64,000 nucleotides of DNA from Cytobacillus oceanisediminis (GCF_007830235.1 NZ_VLKI01000010.1:62001-126000), one strand, 5' to 3'. Shown: positions 22,508 to 32,819, counted from the first letter of the stretch. The notes: generated by a model not told the origin, from the letters alone. Translations and numbers: made by a program.

Positions 22508-24268
22508 TTAATTCTCCCCTTTCTTTTTGGAATAATCACGCTTACGCGGTTTAATTAAACTTACATCAATATCTTCGTAATGGAATTGAGGAGCAGAATT
22601 TGCATCAACAAACTTCGCCATTGTTGTTTTCATGAATTCCTCATCGTTACGTTCAGGGAAATCAGGCTTATAGTGGGCACCACGGCTTTCATTACGGTTA
22701 TAAGCACCGATTGTAATAACGCGTGCCAATTGAAGCATATTCTGCAATTGACGGGTAAAGCTCGCACCCTGGTTGCTCCACTTCGCTGTATCGTTAATAT
22801 TGATGTTCTTATATCGCTCCATAAGCTCGACAATTTTTTCATCCGTTTTTAAAAGCCTGTCATTATGACGTACAACTGTTACATTATCAGTCATCCATTC
22901 GCCAAGCTCCTTATGAAGGACATAAGCATTCTCTGTGCCATCAAGAGACATAATATTGTTCCACTTTTCTTCTTCCTGTTTAACATAACGATCAAATAAT
23001 GATGAAGGAAGATCCTCGGCACTCTTATCCAAGCCGCTGATGTATTTAACTGCATTAGGGCCTGCAACCATACCGCCATAAATGGCTGAAAGAAGTGAGT
23101 TGGCACCTAAACGGTTTGCACCGTGCTGAGAATAATCACATTCACCTGCAGCAAACAATCCAGGAATATTTGTCATTTGATCATAATCAACCCACAGTCC
23201 ACCCATAGAATAGTGGACAGCCGGGAAGATTTTCATTGGAACTTTACGAGGATCTTCTCCCTGGAATTTCTCATAAATTTCAATGATTCCACCAAGTTTG
23301 ATATCAAGTTCTTTAGGGTCTTTATGGGATAGATCCAGGTAAACCATGTTCTCCCCATTAATCCCAAGTTTTTGGTTAACGCACACGTCAAAGATTTCAC
23401 GTGTTGCAATATCACGAGGTACCAGGTTTCCATAAGCAGGATATTTCTCCTCAAGGAAGTACCAAGGCTTACCGTCTTTATATGTCCAAACTCGTCCACC
23501 TTCACCGCGGGCTGATTCACTCATAAGGCGGAGCTTATCATCTCCCGGAATGGCTGTTGGATGAATTTGAATAAATTCTCCATTTGCATAATAAACACCT
23601 TGCTGATAAACAATCGAAGCAGCTGAGCCAGTGTTAATGACAGAGTTAGTTGATTTACCAAAAATGATTCCAGGTCCGCCAGACGCCATAATAACAGCAT
23701 CTGCAGCAAATGACTTGATTTCCATTGAAGTCAGGTTCTGGGCAACGACACCTTTACAAGCTCCATCGTCATCGATAACTACCCCTAAGAATTCCCATCC
23801 TTCATACTTTGTTACCAAACCGGCAACTTCATGGCGGCGGACCTGCTCGTCCATCGCATAAAGCAGCTGCTGGCCAGTCGTGGCACCAGCGAATGCTGTA
23901 CGGTGATGCTGTGTTCCACCAAAGCGGCGGAAATCAAGCAATCCTTCAGGTGTACGGTTAAACATAACACCCATACGGTCAAATAAATGAATAATGCCTG
24001 GTGCAGCTTCTGCCATTGCTTTAACAGGCGGCTGGTTTGCCAAGAAGTCACCGCCATAGATTGTATCGTCAAAATGAATCCAAGGAGAATCTCCTTCTCC
24101 TTTTGTATTTACCGCTCCGTTAATACCGCCCTGGGCACAAACAGAGTGAGAACGTTTAACCGGCACTAAAGAAAATAATTCAACCGGAGTCCCTGATTCT
24201 GCAACTTTAATTGTCGCCATCAAACCGGCTAATCCACCGCCGACAACTATAACCTTTCCTTTACCCAT
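22508..24268 (-). CDS. sdhA: Succinate dehydrogenase flavoprotein subunit
   Basis: A 586-residue catalytic subunit that oxidises succinate to fumarate. The FAD-binding GGGLAGLMA is at 9-17. The covalent-flavin histidine is in KRSHSVCAQGGINGA (about His41). Active-site segments include ARGEGGRVWTY (about 250) and AGECDYSQHGANRLGANSLL (about 369-388). Family length is typical for bacilli (586). Confidence 0.97.
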   Translation of the reverse strand: MGKGKVIVVGGGLAGLMATIKVAESGTPVELFSLVPVKRSHSVCAQGGINGAVNTKGEGDSPWIHFDDTIYGGDFLANQPPVKAMAEAAPGIIHLFDRMGVMFNRTPEGLLDFRRFGGTQHHRTAFAGATTGQQLLYAMDEQVRRHEVAGLVTKYEGWEFLGVVIDDDGACKGVVAQNLTSMEIKSFAADAVIMASGGPGIIFGKSTNSVINTGSAASIVYQQGVYYANGEFIQIHPTAIPGDDKLRLMSESARGEGGRVWTYKDGKPWYFLEEKYPAYGNLVPRDIATREIFDVCVNQKLGINGENMVYLDLSHKDPKELDIKLGGIIEIYEKFQGEDPRKVPMKIFPAVHYSMGGLWVDYDQMTNIPGLFAAGECDYSQHGANRLGANSLLSAIYGGMVAGPNAVKYISGLDKSAEDLPSSLFDRYVKQEEEKWNNIMSLDGTENAYVLHKELGEWMTDNVTVVRHNDRLLKTDEKIVELMERYKNININDTAKWSNQGASFTRQLQNMLQLARVITIGAYNRNESRGAHYKPDFPERNDEEFMKTTMAKFVDANSAPQFHYEDIDVSLIKPRKRDYSKKKGEN

Positions 24269-24297
24269 CGTGACTCACTCCCTTAATCCTAGTACTA

Positions 24298-24431
24298 AGA
24301 AAAGCGCAAGGCGCCCGCTTTTTTTTGCGACAATTCCCTCGAGCCGATGTCGCCTCCGCCTAAAAGCTATCGCTTTTAGATGTTTGCTGACTATGCTGCC
24401 GCAGCTTTTCCTTGTGGAGCTAGACAGCTGC
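24298..24431. repeat. Dispersed repeat family B between sdhC and sdhA (copy B1)
   Basis: About 134 bases starting AAAAGCGCAAGGCGCCCGC and ending TGTGGAGCTAGACAG. It contains an internal palindrome, CTAAAAGC-TATC-GCTTTTAG, and the blocks CTCGAG and GGCGAC. The same end GAGCTAGACA and the GCGCAAG start recur at 63169-63200; CTCGAG, GGCGAC and the TAGCTAGACA end recur at 56018-56137. It lengthens the sdhC-sdhA gap to 227 bases within the operon. Confidence 0.8.
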
Positions 24432-24495
24432 CTAACTTCTTATATTTTCTTATCTTTTATTTTCCGACCCTAGTCTGATAGTCTTTTAATGTCTA

Positions 24496-25104
24496 TTAAA
24501 TGAATGCTGTAAGCGCACGTACGCCAACAATAGAAAGTGCAATAAAAATACCGATCGTTACATAAGTTGAAATGACCTGAGAACGAGGCGATACTGTAAT
24601 TCCCCAGCTTACAAGGAATGACCAAAGGCCATTGGCGAAGTGGAAAATCGCAGAAATAACACCAATAATATAGAACCAGAACATAAATGGATTTGATAAG
24701 ATGTTCTCCATCATCTGGAAGTTAACTTCTGCTCCAAATGCAGCCGCTACACGTGTTTCCCATACATGCCAAGCGACAAACACCAAGGTGATTACACCAG
24801 TTACACGCTGGAGCATGAACATCCAGTTGCGGAAGAATCCAAATCTGCTCGTATTATTTTTCGCAGTAAAAGCAATATAAAGGCCATAAATTGCATGGAA
24901 CAACAAAGGTAAATAAATAACGAACGTTTCAAGGAAAATCCTGAATGGAAGACTCTCCATAAAATGCGCAGCATTATTAAATGATTCCTCTCCCCCTGTT
25001 GCAAAATGGTTCACTACAAGGTGCTGAACCAAAAACAGTCCAACCGGTATAACCCCAAGTAATGAATGCAATCTGCGATTAAAAAACTCTCGATTACCTG
25101 CCAT
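24496..25104 (-). CDS. sdhC: Succinate dehydrogenase cytochrome b558 subunit
   Basis: A 202-residue membrane anchor with five transmembrane helices. All four axial haem histidines known in B. subtilis fall at the same positions: His28, His70, His113 and His155. It carries two haem b groups and the menaquinone site. First gene of the operon, with ribosome site GGGGGGAAAG. A SigA promoter lies 100 bases upstream. Confidence 0.97.
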   Translation of the reverse strand: MAGNREFFNRRLHSLLGVIPVGLFLVQHLVVNHFATGGEESFNNAAHFMESLPFRIFLETFVIYLPLLFHAIYGLYIAFTAKNNTSRFGFFRNWMFMLQRVTGVITLVFVAWHVWETRVAAAFGAEVNFQMMENILSNPFMFWFYIIGVISAIFHFANGLWSFLVSWGITVSPRSQVISTYVTIGIFIALSIVGVRALTAFI

Positions 25105-25204
25105 AAACTTTCCCCCCCTGATTTGTAAAAAATGATGCTGAGCCCCCGCTCAGGACATCATCTCGAAAATGTTATTCATTTTCTTACAATTATGTGACAT
25201 GTCC

Positions 25205-25233
25205 ATTTTACTCCCAAGATAATAGAGCGTCAA
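25205..25233 (-). promoter_or_regulatory. SigA promoter of sdhCAB
   Basis: On the minus strand TTGACG (25228-25233), a 17-base spacer and TAAAAT (25205-25210). This gives a leader of about 95 bases before sdhC. The rest of the divergent region 25105-25452 is AT-rich; a TATAAT-like box at about 25428 may serve yslB. Confidence 0.85.
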
Positions 25234-25452
25234 GAAAACGTATACATAAAATGTTCCATATTAATAAAATTTTTAAAAAATATTAAATGCTTTAAAACAG
25301 TCAATATCCTGCTTTCTACATCTCTTAATTAAATAGCCCCAATATATTAAAATAGTAATTTTTTTTGTGCAAATGGTTCTATTTTTTCTGGAATGGATAT
25401 TAAAACCCTCTGCATATTGTATATAATAGAATAATAGAAAGAGGGGAGACTA

Positions 25453-25905
25453 TTGAGCGAATTAGCATCTGCGAAATCCACTAATGAAGGTAACATACAG
25501 TCAGTCCCGGTATTTGGATACGAACTCATCCGGGAGGTACTGCTGCATGACCTATTAGGCACTGAAGCACCGGAAATTTTATATTGGGCCGGCAAAAGGC
25601 TTGCTCGCAAATATCCTCTTGGATCAGCCGAACATATTGCCGAGTTTTTTCAAAACGCCGGCTGGGGAAACCTCTCCATTAAAAATGAAACGAAAAACGA
25701 AATTGAAATGGAATTATCCAGCCACCTGATCGCCGACCGATGCAAAAACAATGATGGCTGCACCTTTCAACTTGAAGCCGGATTTATAGCCCAGCAAATA
25801 GAATTTCAGAAGGATGTCATTTGTGAAGCCTTTGAACATCCCCGCAAAAAAACCGGCAAAATCCAAATCACTGTAAAATGGGATAAAAAAGATGCTTCCG
25901 TGTGA
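25453..25905 (+). CDS. yslB: DUF2507 protein YslB
   Basis: A 150-residue cytoplasmic protein, divergent from sdhC and convergent with lysC, as yslB is in B. subtilis. The family shows a V4R/bacteriocin-like fold in profile comparisons (from memory); its function is not established. Conserved segments VPVFGYELIREVLLHDLLG and LYWAGKRLARKYPL are visible. Start is TTG at 25453 with AGAGGGGAG upstream. Confidence 0.85.
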   Translation: MSELASAKSTNEGNIQSVPVFGYELIREVLLHDLLGTEAPEILYWAGKRLARKYPLGSAEHIAEFFQNAGWGNLSIKNETKNEIEMELSSHLIADRCKNNDGCTFQLEAGFIAQQIEFQKDVICEAFEHPRKKTGKIQITVKWDKKDASV

Positions 25906-25917
25906 TTTCATATGTAG

Positions 25918-25967
25918 GACAAAAAGCTTTCAAAAACTTCCTTTTGAAAGCTTTTTGTTTTTTCCAG
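25918..25967. terminator. Bidirectional terminator between yslB and lysC
   Basis: CAAAAAGCTTTCAAAA and TTTTGAAAGCTTTTTG form a long stem with T-tracts usable from both sides. It sits between the convergent yslB and lysC. Confidence 0.85.
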
Positions 25968-26001
25968 ACCCTGAAAAGCAAATTTTTCAGACTTATTTGT
26001 T

Positions 26002-26496
26002 TTAAGCTTTTACTGCGGAATCGGACAGCTGGAAGGCATTATGCAATGCATCCACTGCTTCAAGCATTTTGCCGTTTTCTACAACAGCAGAAACCTTTAT
26101 TTCTGATGTGCTTACCATTTTCACCTGAATTTCATTAGCTGAAAGCACTTCAAACATTTCTGCTGCCACACCCGGATTGGAAATCATGCCTGATCCGACA
26201 ATCGAAACTTTTGCGAGGCCCGACTCCCATTCAATGCGATCGTAATTTAAACTGTCCCTGTTCTTTTCCAATACCTTCACAGTATCAGTCAGATCTTCAT
26301 TTTTGATCGAGAATGACAGGTTGGTCGTTTGTGCTTCTGTCATACTTTGAATAATGATGTCAACATTGATGTGATTTTTAGCAAGTGCTGAGAAGATGGT
26401 AGATAAGCCAGTAAGTGAATTAGGAAGGCCGAGAATTGTCACCCTTGTAATATCATCTTCAAATGCTACACCGCGCACGACTAAGTTTTGTTCCAT
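26002..26496 (-). CDS. lysC: Aspartokinase II beta subunit, internal start in lysC
   Basis: Within lysC, a strong ribosome site, GAGGAGG, precedes an in-frame ATG at 26496 with an 8-base gap, giving a 164-residue product starting MEQNLVVRG. This is the beta subunit known from B. subtilis, made of the two ACT regulatory domains. The alpha2-beta2 architecture is established for the B. subtilis enzyme; here it is inferred from the conserved internal signal. Confidence 0.85.
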   Translation of the reverse strand: MEQNLVVRGVAFEDDITRVTILGLPNSLTGLSTIFSALAKNHINVDIIIQSMTEAQTTNLSFSIKNEDLTDTVKVLEKNRDSLNYDRIEWESGLAKVSIVGSGMISNPGVAAEMFEVLSANEIQVKMVSTSEIKVSAVVENGKMLEAVDALHNAFQLSDSAVKA

Positions 26497-27231
26497 CTTT
26501 ACTTCCTCCTCAATAATTGTTCCGGATTCCTTTTCAAGGCTTGAACGCACTTCAAGCGGAAGTCCATAGTTTTTCGCAAATTCTACGGCTCTTGGATGAA
26601 GGACGCCCGCCCCTAAATTTGCCAGTTCAAGCATTTCATCATAGGACACGGAATAAAGCTTTCTTGCATTTTTTATATACCGCGGATCGGTTGTAAATAC
26701 CCCAGTTACATCGGTATATATATCACACTTATCCGCTTTAAGTGCAGCCGCCAATGCAACTGCGGTTGTATCCGATCCTCCGCGGCCCAATGTAGTAATC
26801 GCACCATCTTCTGTCATCCCCTGGAATCCGGCAACAATGACAATGTTTCCTTGTTGCAGTTCTGTCTGGATTTTACCTGTATCAATGTCCAATATCCTTG
26901 CATTCCCGTGGACAGGCTCAGTCTTAATCCCTGCCTGCCAGCCTGTAAATGAAACAGCAGGGTGCCCTTTCGCACCTAAAGCCATGGCCAGCAAAGAAAT
27001 GGTCACTTGTTCACCGGTTGTAAGCAGCATGTCCATTTCCCGTTTATTTGGAGCAGGAGAAATCTCCCTTGCCATACCGACTAGCTGATCTGTCGTTTTC
27101 CCCATGGCTGAAACCACCACAACGACATCATTTCCTCTTTTCTTTTCTTCAATCACCCGATTGGCTACATTTTGAATTCGATCAACAGTGCCAACGGAGG
27201 TGCCCCCGAATTTTTGCACAATGATTCCCAC
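26002..27231 (-). CDS. lysC: Aspartokinase II, alpha subunit (with internally started beta subunit)
   Basis: A 409-residue lysine-sensitive aspartate kinase that opens the aspartate pathway to lysine and diaminopimelate. The kinase domain starts VQKFGGTSVGTV, with TTGEQVTISLLAMAL at about 71-85 and GRGGSDTTAVALAA at about 149-162. Two ACT domains follow from about residue 260. Start is GTG at 27231 behind AAGGGGAAA. It is controlled by the lysine riboswitch upstream. An internal start for the beta subunit lies at 26496. Confidence 0.96.
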   Translation of the reverse strand: MGIIVQKFGGTSVGTVDRIQNVANRVIEEKKRGNDVVVVVSAMGKTTDQLVGMAREISPAPNKREMDMLLTTGEQVTISLLAMALGAKGHPAVSFTGWQAGIKTEPVHGNARILDIDTGKIQTELQQGNIVIVAGFQGMTEDGAITTLGRGGSDTTAVALAAALKADKCDIYTDVTGVFTTDPRYIKNARKLYSVSYDEMLELANLGAGVLHPRAVEFAKNYGLPLEVRSSLEKESGTIIEEEVKMEQNLVVRGVAFEDDITRVTILGLPNSLTGLSTIFSALAKNHINVDIIIQSMTEAQTTNLSFSIKNEDLTDTVKVLEKNRDSLNYDRIEWESGLAKVSIVGSGMISNPGVAAEMFEVLSANEIQVKMVSTSEIKVSAVVENGKMLEAVDALHNAFQLSDSAVKA

Positions 27232-27327
27232 AATTTCCCCTTCTTTCTAAACAATCTTGTTGTATTGTATTGTTTGCCGTCCCTATGTAAATTACCCTTT
27301 ACCAGTTTACTTCCGTTTTTTTGGCAA

Positions 27328-27364
27328 TAAAAAAAGCAATGAGATATACTATCCCATTGCTGTG
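27328..27364 (-). terminator. Riboswitch terminator of lysC
   Basis: AGCAATGGGATAG and CTCATTGCT form a stem followed by TTTTTTTA on the minus strand, between the L-box aptamer and lysC. Confidence 0.88.
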
Positions 27365-27390
27365 CAGCCAAATGTATAAAAGTGAGCAAA

Positions 27391-27572
27391 CACAGTGAGA
27401 TAGCTCTCCAGGACGGCATAGCCCTGACAATCCTGCATTTATTCAATGCAGAACCAGCAAAGAAAATGATGAGATTTTCTCCACTTCGGCAAACATTCCC
27501 TTTCAAAGCTTTTCACGGAAGCTCATTCTTCTCCAAGCTCTTACTGATGAAGTTCGCACCTCTACCTTCACT
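27391..27572 (-). promoter_or_regulatory. Lysine riboswitch (L-box) of lysC
   Basis: On the minus strand the hallmark order is present: GGTAGAGGTGCGAACTTCA, AGTAAGAGC, TGAAAGGGAATG, TTTGCCGAAGTGG, GCTGG, and the closing GACGGCATAGC region read as GTCAGGGCTATGCCGTCC. It ends by pairing back to the first stem (CTCACTGTG). Lysine binding should favour the terminator at 27328-27364 and shut off lysC. Confidence 0.95.
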
Positions 27573-27668
27573 TAACGATGTTGTTCAAAAAGTCCGGAAA
27601 ATAGCAGCAGACTCTTTTTGAACACACACTTTATCGCTATAAAGTGATATTGATATAAAGTTTCAACC

Positions 27669-27697
27669 ATTATATCATATCAAAAAATAGCTGTCTA
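27669..27697 (-). promoter_or_regulatory. SigA promoter of the lysC riboswitch
   Basis: TAGACA (27692-27697), a 17-base spacer and TATAAT (27669-27674) on the minus strand, about 90 bases upstream of the aptamer. Confidence 0.8.
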
Positions 27698-27712
27698 TAT
27701 CCAATTAATCGA

Positions 27713-29506
27713 TTACGTAGACGCTTTTCCATCCTGCTCTTCAAGACGCTGCTTCAGTTCCTCCGCTACGTTTGCAGGGATGCCTATCTCTCTGAATTCT
27801 TCAAGAGAAGCCTCTTTCATTTTCTTAACGGAGCCAAAAGCCTTCAGCAGCTGCTTTTTCCGCTTCTCTCCAATGCCCGGAATCTCGTCAAGAATTGACT
27901 GAAATGCGCTTTTTCCACGGAGCTGGCGGTGAAAAGTGATCGCAAAGCGGTGAACCTCATCCTGGATTCTCTGCAGCAAATAAAACTCCTGGCTGTTCCT
28001 GGCGAGCGGAATAATTTCAAGCGGACTGCCATAAAGAAGCTGGGATGTCCTGTGCTTTTCATCCTTAACCAGGCCGGAAATAGGGATATCAAGGCCCAAC
28101 TCATTTTCAAGCACATCCCTTACAGCCTCCACATGCCCTTTGCCCCCATCAATCATAATCAAATCAGGAAGAGGAAGCTCTTCTTTCAGAACCCTCGTAT
28201 ATCGGCGGCGGACCACTTCCCTCATGGATTCATAGTCATCAGGGCCTTTGACGGATTTAATTTTATATTTCCGGTATTCCCTTTTCTCAGGCTTTCCGTC
28301 AATAAAAACGATCATTGCAGATACAGGGTCCGTTCCCTGTATATTTGAATTATCAAATGCTTCAATTCGGTGGGGAGTGTAAATGCCAAGCTGCTGCCCG
28401 AGATTTTCTACAGCCTTTATCGTACGTTCCTCATCCCGTTCAATTAAAGAGAACTTCTCCTGCAGGGCGATCTTAGCATTTTTATAGGCAAGCTTTACGA
28501 GATCCTTCTTTTGGCCGCGCTGCGGCTTTAAAACTTTAACATCCAAAAGCTTTTCTGCCATTTCTATATCGACAGAGTCGGGAGCCAATATTTCACGCGG
28601 TTTAAAATGGTTGGCCTTAGAATAAAATTGGCCCAGGAATGTTAAAATTTCTTCCTCCGGTTCATTATAAATCGGGAACATGGACACATCCCGCTCAATG
28701 AGTTTGCCTTGTCTAATAAAGAAAACCTGAACGCACATCCAGCCTTTATCAACTGCATAGCCGAACACATCGCGGTCTGTAAAGTCTGTCATGGTCATTT
28801 TTTGCTTTTCCATTGTTGCATCGATATGGGCAATTTTATCCCTGAGCTCTTTAGCTCTCTCAAAATCCAGTTCCTCAGCCGCCGCTGCCATCTTCTCCGT
28901 TAAATCCTTCTTAATATCTTTGTATCCGCCATTTAAGAATCTGGCGATTTCATCTGTCATACGTTTGTATTCTTCTTCGCTGACATCTTTCACACAAGGA
29001 GCAAGGCATTGGCCCAAATGATAATAAAGGCATACTCGATCAGGAAGGGTCGAGCATTTGCGCAGCGGATAAATCCTGTCGAGAAGCTTTTTCGTTTCAT
29101 TGGCAGCCTGCACATTTGGATAAGGCCCAAAATACTTACCCTTATCCTTTTTAACCTTTCGGGTTGTAATCAGGCGCGGATGCCGTTCGGCTGTCAACTT
29201 AATAAAGGGATAGCTTTTATCATCCTTTAGCATCACATTGTATTTTGGGTCATATTTCTTGATCAGGTTCATCTCAAGAATCAATGCTTCCATATCTGAG
29301 GAAGTGACAATGTATTCAAAGTCCTCGATTTCATTGACAAGCCTTAATGTTTTCCCATCATGCGAGCCGGTAAAATAGGACCTGACGCGGTTTTTTAAAA
29401 TTTTCGCCTTTCCTACATAAATAATGGTACCCTGCCTGTCCTTCATCAAATAACAGCCTGGCTGTGCTGGAAGCAGCATCAATTTATTTCTAATATTATC
29501 ATTCAC
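27713..29506 (-). CDS. uvrC: Excinuclease ABC subunit C
   Basis: A 597-residue nuclease that makes both incisions in nucleotide-excision repair. The N-terminal GIY-YIG domain is seen as [20 protein letters not shown] (about 15-34). A UVR domain (about 200-235), an RNase H-like 5' nuclease domain with FDNSNIQG and MIDGGKGH (about 385 and 452), and C-terminal helix-hairpin-helix motifs follow. The GTG at 29506 with GGGAGG upstream is preferred to longer readings. It overlaps the preceding membrane-protein gene by 8 bases. Confidence 0.96.
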   Translation of the reverse strand: MNDNIRNKLMLLPAQPGCYLMKDRQGTIIYVGKAKILKNRVRSYFTGSHDGKTLRLVNEIEDFEYIVTSSDMEALILEMNLIKKYDPKYNVMLKDDKSYPFIKLTAERHPRLITTRKVKKDKGKYFGPYPNVQAANETKKLLDRIYPLRKCSTLPDRVCLYYHLGQCLAPCVKDVSEEEYKRMTDEIARFLNGGYKDIKKDLTEKMAAAAEELDFERAKELRDKIAHIDATMEKQKMTMTDFTDRDVFGYAVDKGWMCVQVFFIRQGKLIERDVSMFPIYNEPEEEILTFLGQFYSKANHFKPREILAPDSVDIEMAEKLLDVKVLKPQRGQKKDLVKLAYKNAKIALQEKFSLIERDEERTIKAVENLGQQLGIYTPHRIEAFDNSNIQGTDPVSAMIVFIDGKPEKREYRKYKIKSVKGPDDYESMREVVRRRYTRVLKEELPLPDLIMIDGGKGHVEAVRDVLENELGLDIPISGLVKDEKHRTSQLLYGSPLEIIPLARNSQEFYLLQRIQDEVHRFAITFHRQLRGKSAFQSILDEIPGIGEKRKKQLLKAFGSVKKMKEASLEEFREIGIPANVAEELKQRLEEQDGKAST

Positions 29507-30971
29507 CCGATTCACCTCCCGAGTTCTTATTCCATTTATATAAAACGATCTGATTATAAACTGGATCAAATAAAGGATCTGAATGAAACTCACTAACTTT
29601 TACAAATTCCTTTTCAACTTCTGCTCCCTGCTGTTTGAACCCTTCAACTGCTTTGCCGGTCACATATATGCTGGTTTCTTCTCTATCTTTAATATCCCGT
29701 AAAAATAAGGGATACGTATAAATTCTTTTATGTGAAAATGGCATCTCCAGGTATTGAAATGCTCTTGTTTCCTCCCACGTATAGACGATAAACTTTTCTT
29801 CCTTCTTTTCCAGGTAACTTGCAAGCTGATACATCGCTGGCATCTCTTCAGCCTGCTTCTTTACATAATAGAGCCCTGTGAGTGTTTGGGCAAGTATAAA
29901 CAATCCAACCACAATGTTTATAAATTTACCGGAATTTCTAAGTGAAATGACGGCAACCCCAAAAACAATCAGCAGCAAAAGCGGAAGGATATGTCTTGGT
30001 TTATCAATATTCTGGGCAAATAATGCCCAGAGAAAATAGACAGCCCCCAATAAAACCATGAGGATTGATAGAGGGTCTCCTTTTAAATCAAGTGCATTTT
30101 TAAACTTGATAACAGCTATAACTGCAAGGACCATGCTGATTATAAAGACCATTACATTTCCGGAACCTAAACCGATCCAAAGCATATTCCAGCCTATTAA
30201 AAAGAATAGCGTTTCCCAAAAGGGCTGGCCTTGTACAGCAGCGGTTCCTCCCCAGTCTGAAAAATGTCCTTCTGTAAAACCGAAAGCGAGCTGAAAAAGA
30301 TAAACAAATCCGCCTGTATTAAATGCCAGTGCTGAAACCCACACAAGCTGGGCCATAACAGCTATAAAGCAGTACAATAATATCTTAGGTACCGCTTTTT
30401 TTCCATGTCTTTGAAAAAGGTTAAGCCACTGAAAGATGAGGCCTGCAGCAAACACTGCATAGGATAGCCTTACTCCAAGGATCAGCCCCAGTAATATTGC
30501 AGGTATAATGCCTATTCCCACTTGATTCTTTTTCATAGCTGCACTCAGGCTCCACAAATACCATGGAATAATCGCCAAGGCCGCCCCTTCCGACATAGGC
30601 TGGCCTGTCATAACAGCAATATAGCTGACAGATTGCAGAACCATAACCGTAAGGGCAGCTTTATTCACGCTTAAATAATGTCTTGCAAGAAAAAACAGCG
30701 GTATTGAGGTTAGCAGCATCAATGTCATATTCAACATGGAAAGAGCCTCTGACGGATTTTTTATAAAGATAAAAAACAGCATTCCACCAAGAATAAAGAA
30801 AGGATATCCCGGAAAATGGGGCTGCATTTTTACAAGGTCAAATTCTGTTATTGCCAGGGAAAAGTCAACCTGATCCCAACCAGCAGCATAAGGAACAGCA
30901 TTCCAGAACCGATAGGTGTATATAGCGGCAAGATAAAAAATCATTACCCACACAAGATAAAATCTCTTCAT
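29499..30971 (-). CDS. Polytopic membrane protein, GT-C glycosyltransferase-like
   Basis: A 490-residue protein with about ten to twelve hydrophobic helices. An acidic pair in the first extracytoplasmic loop ([10 protein letters not shown], about 34-43) is placed like the catalytic DxD/ExD of GT-C enzymes that use polyprenyl-phosphate sugars; the following stretch [14 protein letters not shown] also fits ArnT/PMT-type proteins. A soluble C-terminal part (about 395-490) ends the chain. The ATG at 30971 is preferred over one three codons upstream that abuts AAGG. It is coupled to uvrC by overlap. A function in surface glycosylation is inferred; donor and acceptor are unknown. Confidence 0.65.
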   Translation of the reverse strand: MKRFYLVWVMIFYLAAIYTYRFWNAVPYAAGWDQVDFSLAITEFDLVKMQPHFPGYPFFILGGMLFFIFIKNPSEALSMLNMTLMLLTSIPLFFLARHYLSVNKAALTVMVLQSVSYIAVMTGQPMSEGAALAIIPWYLWSLSAAMKKNQVGIGIIPAILLGLILGVRLSYAVFAAGLIFQWLNLFQRHGKKAVPKILLYCFIAVMAQLVWVSALAFNTGGFVYLFQLAFGFTEGHFSDWGGTAAVQGQPFWETLFFLIGWNMLWIGLGSGNVMVFIISMVLAVIAVIKFKNALDLKGDPLSILMVLLGAVYFLWALFAQNIDKPRHILPLLLLIVFGVAVISLRNSGKFINIVVGLFILAQTLTGLYYVKKQAEEMPAMYQLASYLEKKEEKFIVYTWEETRAFQYLEMPFSHKRIYTYPLFLRDIKDREETSIYVTGKAVEGFKQQGAEVEKEFVKVSEFHSDPLFDPVYNQIVLYKWNKNSGGESGE

Positions 30972-31009
30972 TTCAAACATCCTTATCTGCTAAATAAAAA
31001 AATAAGCTG

Positions 31010-31042
31010 AAAAAAGACCCGCCTGCTGCGAGCCTTTTTGGG
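31010..31042 (-). terminator. Terminator of the iron-permease operon
   Basis: GGCTCGC and GCGGGTC pair across AGCAG and are followed by TTTTTT on the minus strand, about 50 bases after the FTR1-type permease gene. Confidence 0.75.
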
Positions 31043-31086
31043 GGATTCTATATAATATTTTGAACTTAATATCTTACTTTTTCAAC

Positions 31087-32031
31087 TTAAGCTGTTTTGC
31101 CTGAAATACTGAAGCTATTCTTAATTCTGGCCAGGACTCTTTCCCAAATTCCTTTATGGATGAGCCACATCCACAAAGCTACAAATCCAAAGTACATCCA
31201 GTAGCCTGCCACCTGCTCAAGAGAAGGATTATGGCTGTAGCCGAACATCGCTGCCATAAAAAGTCCAACCTGACCGCTGATTAACGTTTCGTTTCCGGTA
31301 TCCCGTTTGTAATGTAATTCATCCTGGTAATGTTCAGGCATGACTTGAACAATGTTGTACAGTTCCTGTGGCTTACCCTCAGCATTGGTATACAGGGAAC
31401 CCATTTTTCCTAAGTCCTGCAAGACTCCGATACCCTGAACAAGAAGGCCTGCGGCAATGAACATAATGAGTACGCCGGTTACACGGAAGAAAGCTTTTAA
31501 TGATATTTTCATTGTACCCGAGAAGAACAAATAGCCGATCATTAATGCAAGAAGCAAACCGCTCAATGCCCCAAAGCTTTGAAATACTTTTGTCACATCT
31601 CCGCCGCTGATCGCAGCAAAGAAGAAAACCGTCTCCACACCTTCACGTACGACGATCAGATAGGAGTGAAGAATCATAGCGCCTATGCTTCCTGCTGTTA
31701 ACGCAGCATTTATTTTTTTTTGCATGTCCCCATTAATATCTTTGGATTGTTTGGCCATCCAGACAACCATGTGGGTCAGCAGGAATACGGATGCAAACAT
31801 GATTCCAACCTTTAGGTAAACCTCTGATCCAAAGCTGGCAAACCCGGTGAAAATAACCTGGAAAAGCAATGCAACGAGAAAGCTCGTTACTAATGCTAGC
31901 AGAACGCCGACATATACCCATTTTTTATATTTATCAGCATTCAGCCTTGTCAAATAAGAAAGTATCAAACCTACAATCAACGTTGCTTCAAGTGCTTCCC
32001 GAAGTGTGATGAGAAAAGCTTGAAAGTCCAT
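31087..32031 (-). CDS. efeU: FTR1/EfeU-family high-affinity iron permease, membrane part
   Basis: A 314-residue membrane protein with seven predicted helices. Two RExxE iron-binding motifs of the FTR1 family are clear: REALE (11-15) and REGVE (129-133), each inside a membrane helix. A large loop at about 205-250 is extracytoplasmic. The open frame continues upstream over the preceding gene, but ATG 32031 with GAGGGGG fits the family start. Many Bacillus EfeU proteins carry an N-terminal extracellular domain; here that part appears as the separate gene just upstream. Fur control is inferred from the box at 32821. Confidence 0.9.
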   Translation of the reverse strand: MDFQAFLITLREALEATLIVGLILSYLTRLNADKYKKWVYVGVLLALVTSFLVALLFQVIFTGFASFGSEVYLKVGIMFASVFLLTHMVVWMAKQSKDINGDMQKKINAALTAGSIGAMILHSYLIVVREGVETVFFFAAISGGDVTKVFQSFGALSGLLLALMIGYLFFSGTMKISLKAFFRVTGVLIMFIAAGLLVQGIGVLQDLGKMGSLYTNAEGKPQELYNIVQVMPEHYQDELHYKRDTGNETLISGQVGLFMAAMFGYSHNPSLEQVAGYWMYFGFVALWMWLIHKGIWERVLARIKNSFSISGKTA

Positions 32032-32057
32032 TTTGAGAATCCCCCTCAAACGATGCT

Positions 32058-32804
32058 TTATTTTTTCTTGCGAAGCTTTTGAGTAACAATGATGAGAATA
32101 AAGGCAACAATCAAAACAGCTGAAAAGATGAGCCATAATGTTGAATTTCCTTCATCATCCCCTGAAAAAATCCCCAGATTCTCTTCCGTTAGGTGGCTTT
32201 TGTCCTTTTCTTCTTCAGAAACGATCGGGAATAAAGGATGAAGGACCTCTTTTATGTAATCCACTTTATAGTCAAATAGTTCTTTATCGCTGTTTTTGCT
32301 TCCGATTCCGAATAACCCCGGATTTCCAAGTGCGGTTAGGGCATCATCAAAAGCTTTATATATATTATCAACAGTTTCCTGATCTGCTTTCTTAACTACT
32401 TCAGGCTCCAAAACTGAAAAAGTGCCTCTAGCCTTTGCGAGCAATAACTTTGCCTGCCCATAATCATCAAATTGTTCCTGAGCAAAGTGAAGGCGGCGTT
32501 CCACATTCAGTTCCATAGCAGCCTGATAGCTTCTTAGGAGCAAGTCTTTGTCTTCGGTGTCCAATGCCTTTTCCATGTCGGGTTTTACCTTTGTAAAATA
32601 AAGGTCAAAATCCTTCTGGTAGGTCTCATAGATTTTGCGTGCATTTTCCCAATCGCCATTTTCAACAGAAGCTTCCAGTTCTTTATACGCTTCAGCAAAT
32701 TGTTCTTCACCAGGATCTCCATATGAATATGCGTGGGCTGTTAGTGCAAAACTATTATTGAGAACGAATATCAATATCAAACAAAAAGAAAAGAGTTTGT
32801 TCAT
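32058..32804 (-). CDS. Membrane-anchored extracytoplasmic helical protein, partner of the FTR1 permease
   Basis: A 248-residue protein with a signal peptide (about 1-25, ending LTAHA), an all-helical outer domain rich in Glu, Asp and Lys, and one C-terminal membrane helix (about 223-242) ending in KLRKKK. It is the first gene after a strong Fur box and ends 26 bases before the permease. In one-piece EfeU proteins a similar domain sits N-terminal to the permease, so this looks like a split version. Segments such as RSYQAAMELNVERRLHFAQE resemble repeats in the lipoprotein at 37127. It probably presents iron to the permease (inference). Confidence 0.7.
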   Translation of the reverse strand: MNKLFSFCLILIFVLNNSFALTAHAYSYGDPGEEQFAEAYKELEASVENGDWENARKIYETYQKDFDLYFTKVKPDMEKALDTEDKDLLLRSYQAAMELNVERRLHFAQEQFDDYGQAKLLLAKARGTFSVLEPEVVKKADQETVDNIYKAFDDALTALGNPGLFGIGSKNSDKELFDYKVDYIKEVLHPLFPIVSEEEKDKSHLTEENLGIFSGDDEGNSTLWLIFSAVLIVAFILIIVTQKLRKKK

Positions 32805-32819
32805 CTAACTTCCTCCTAC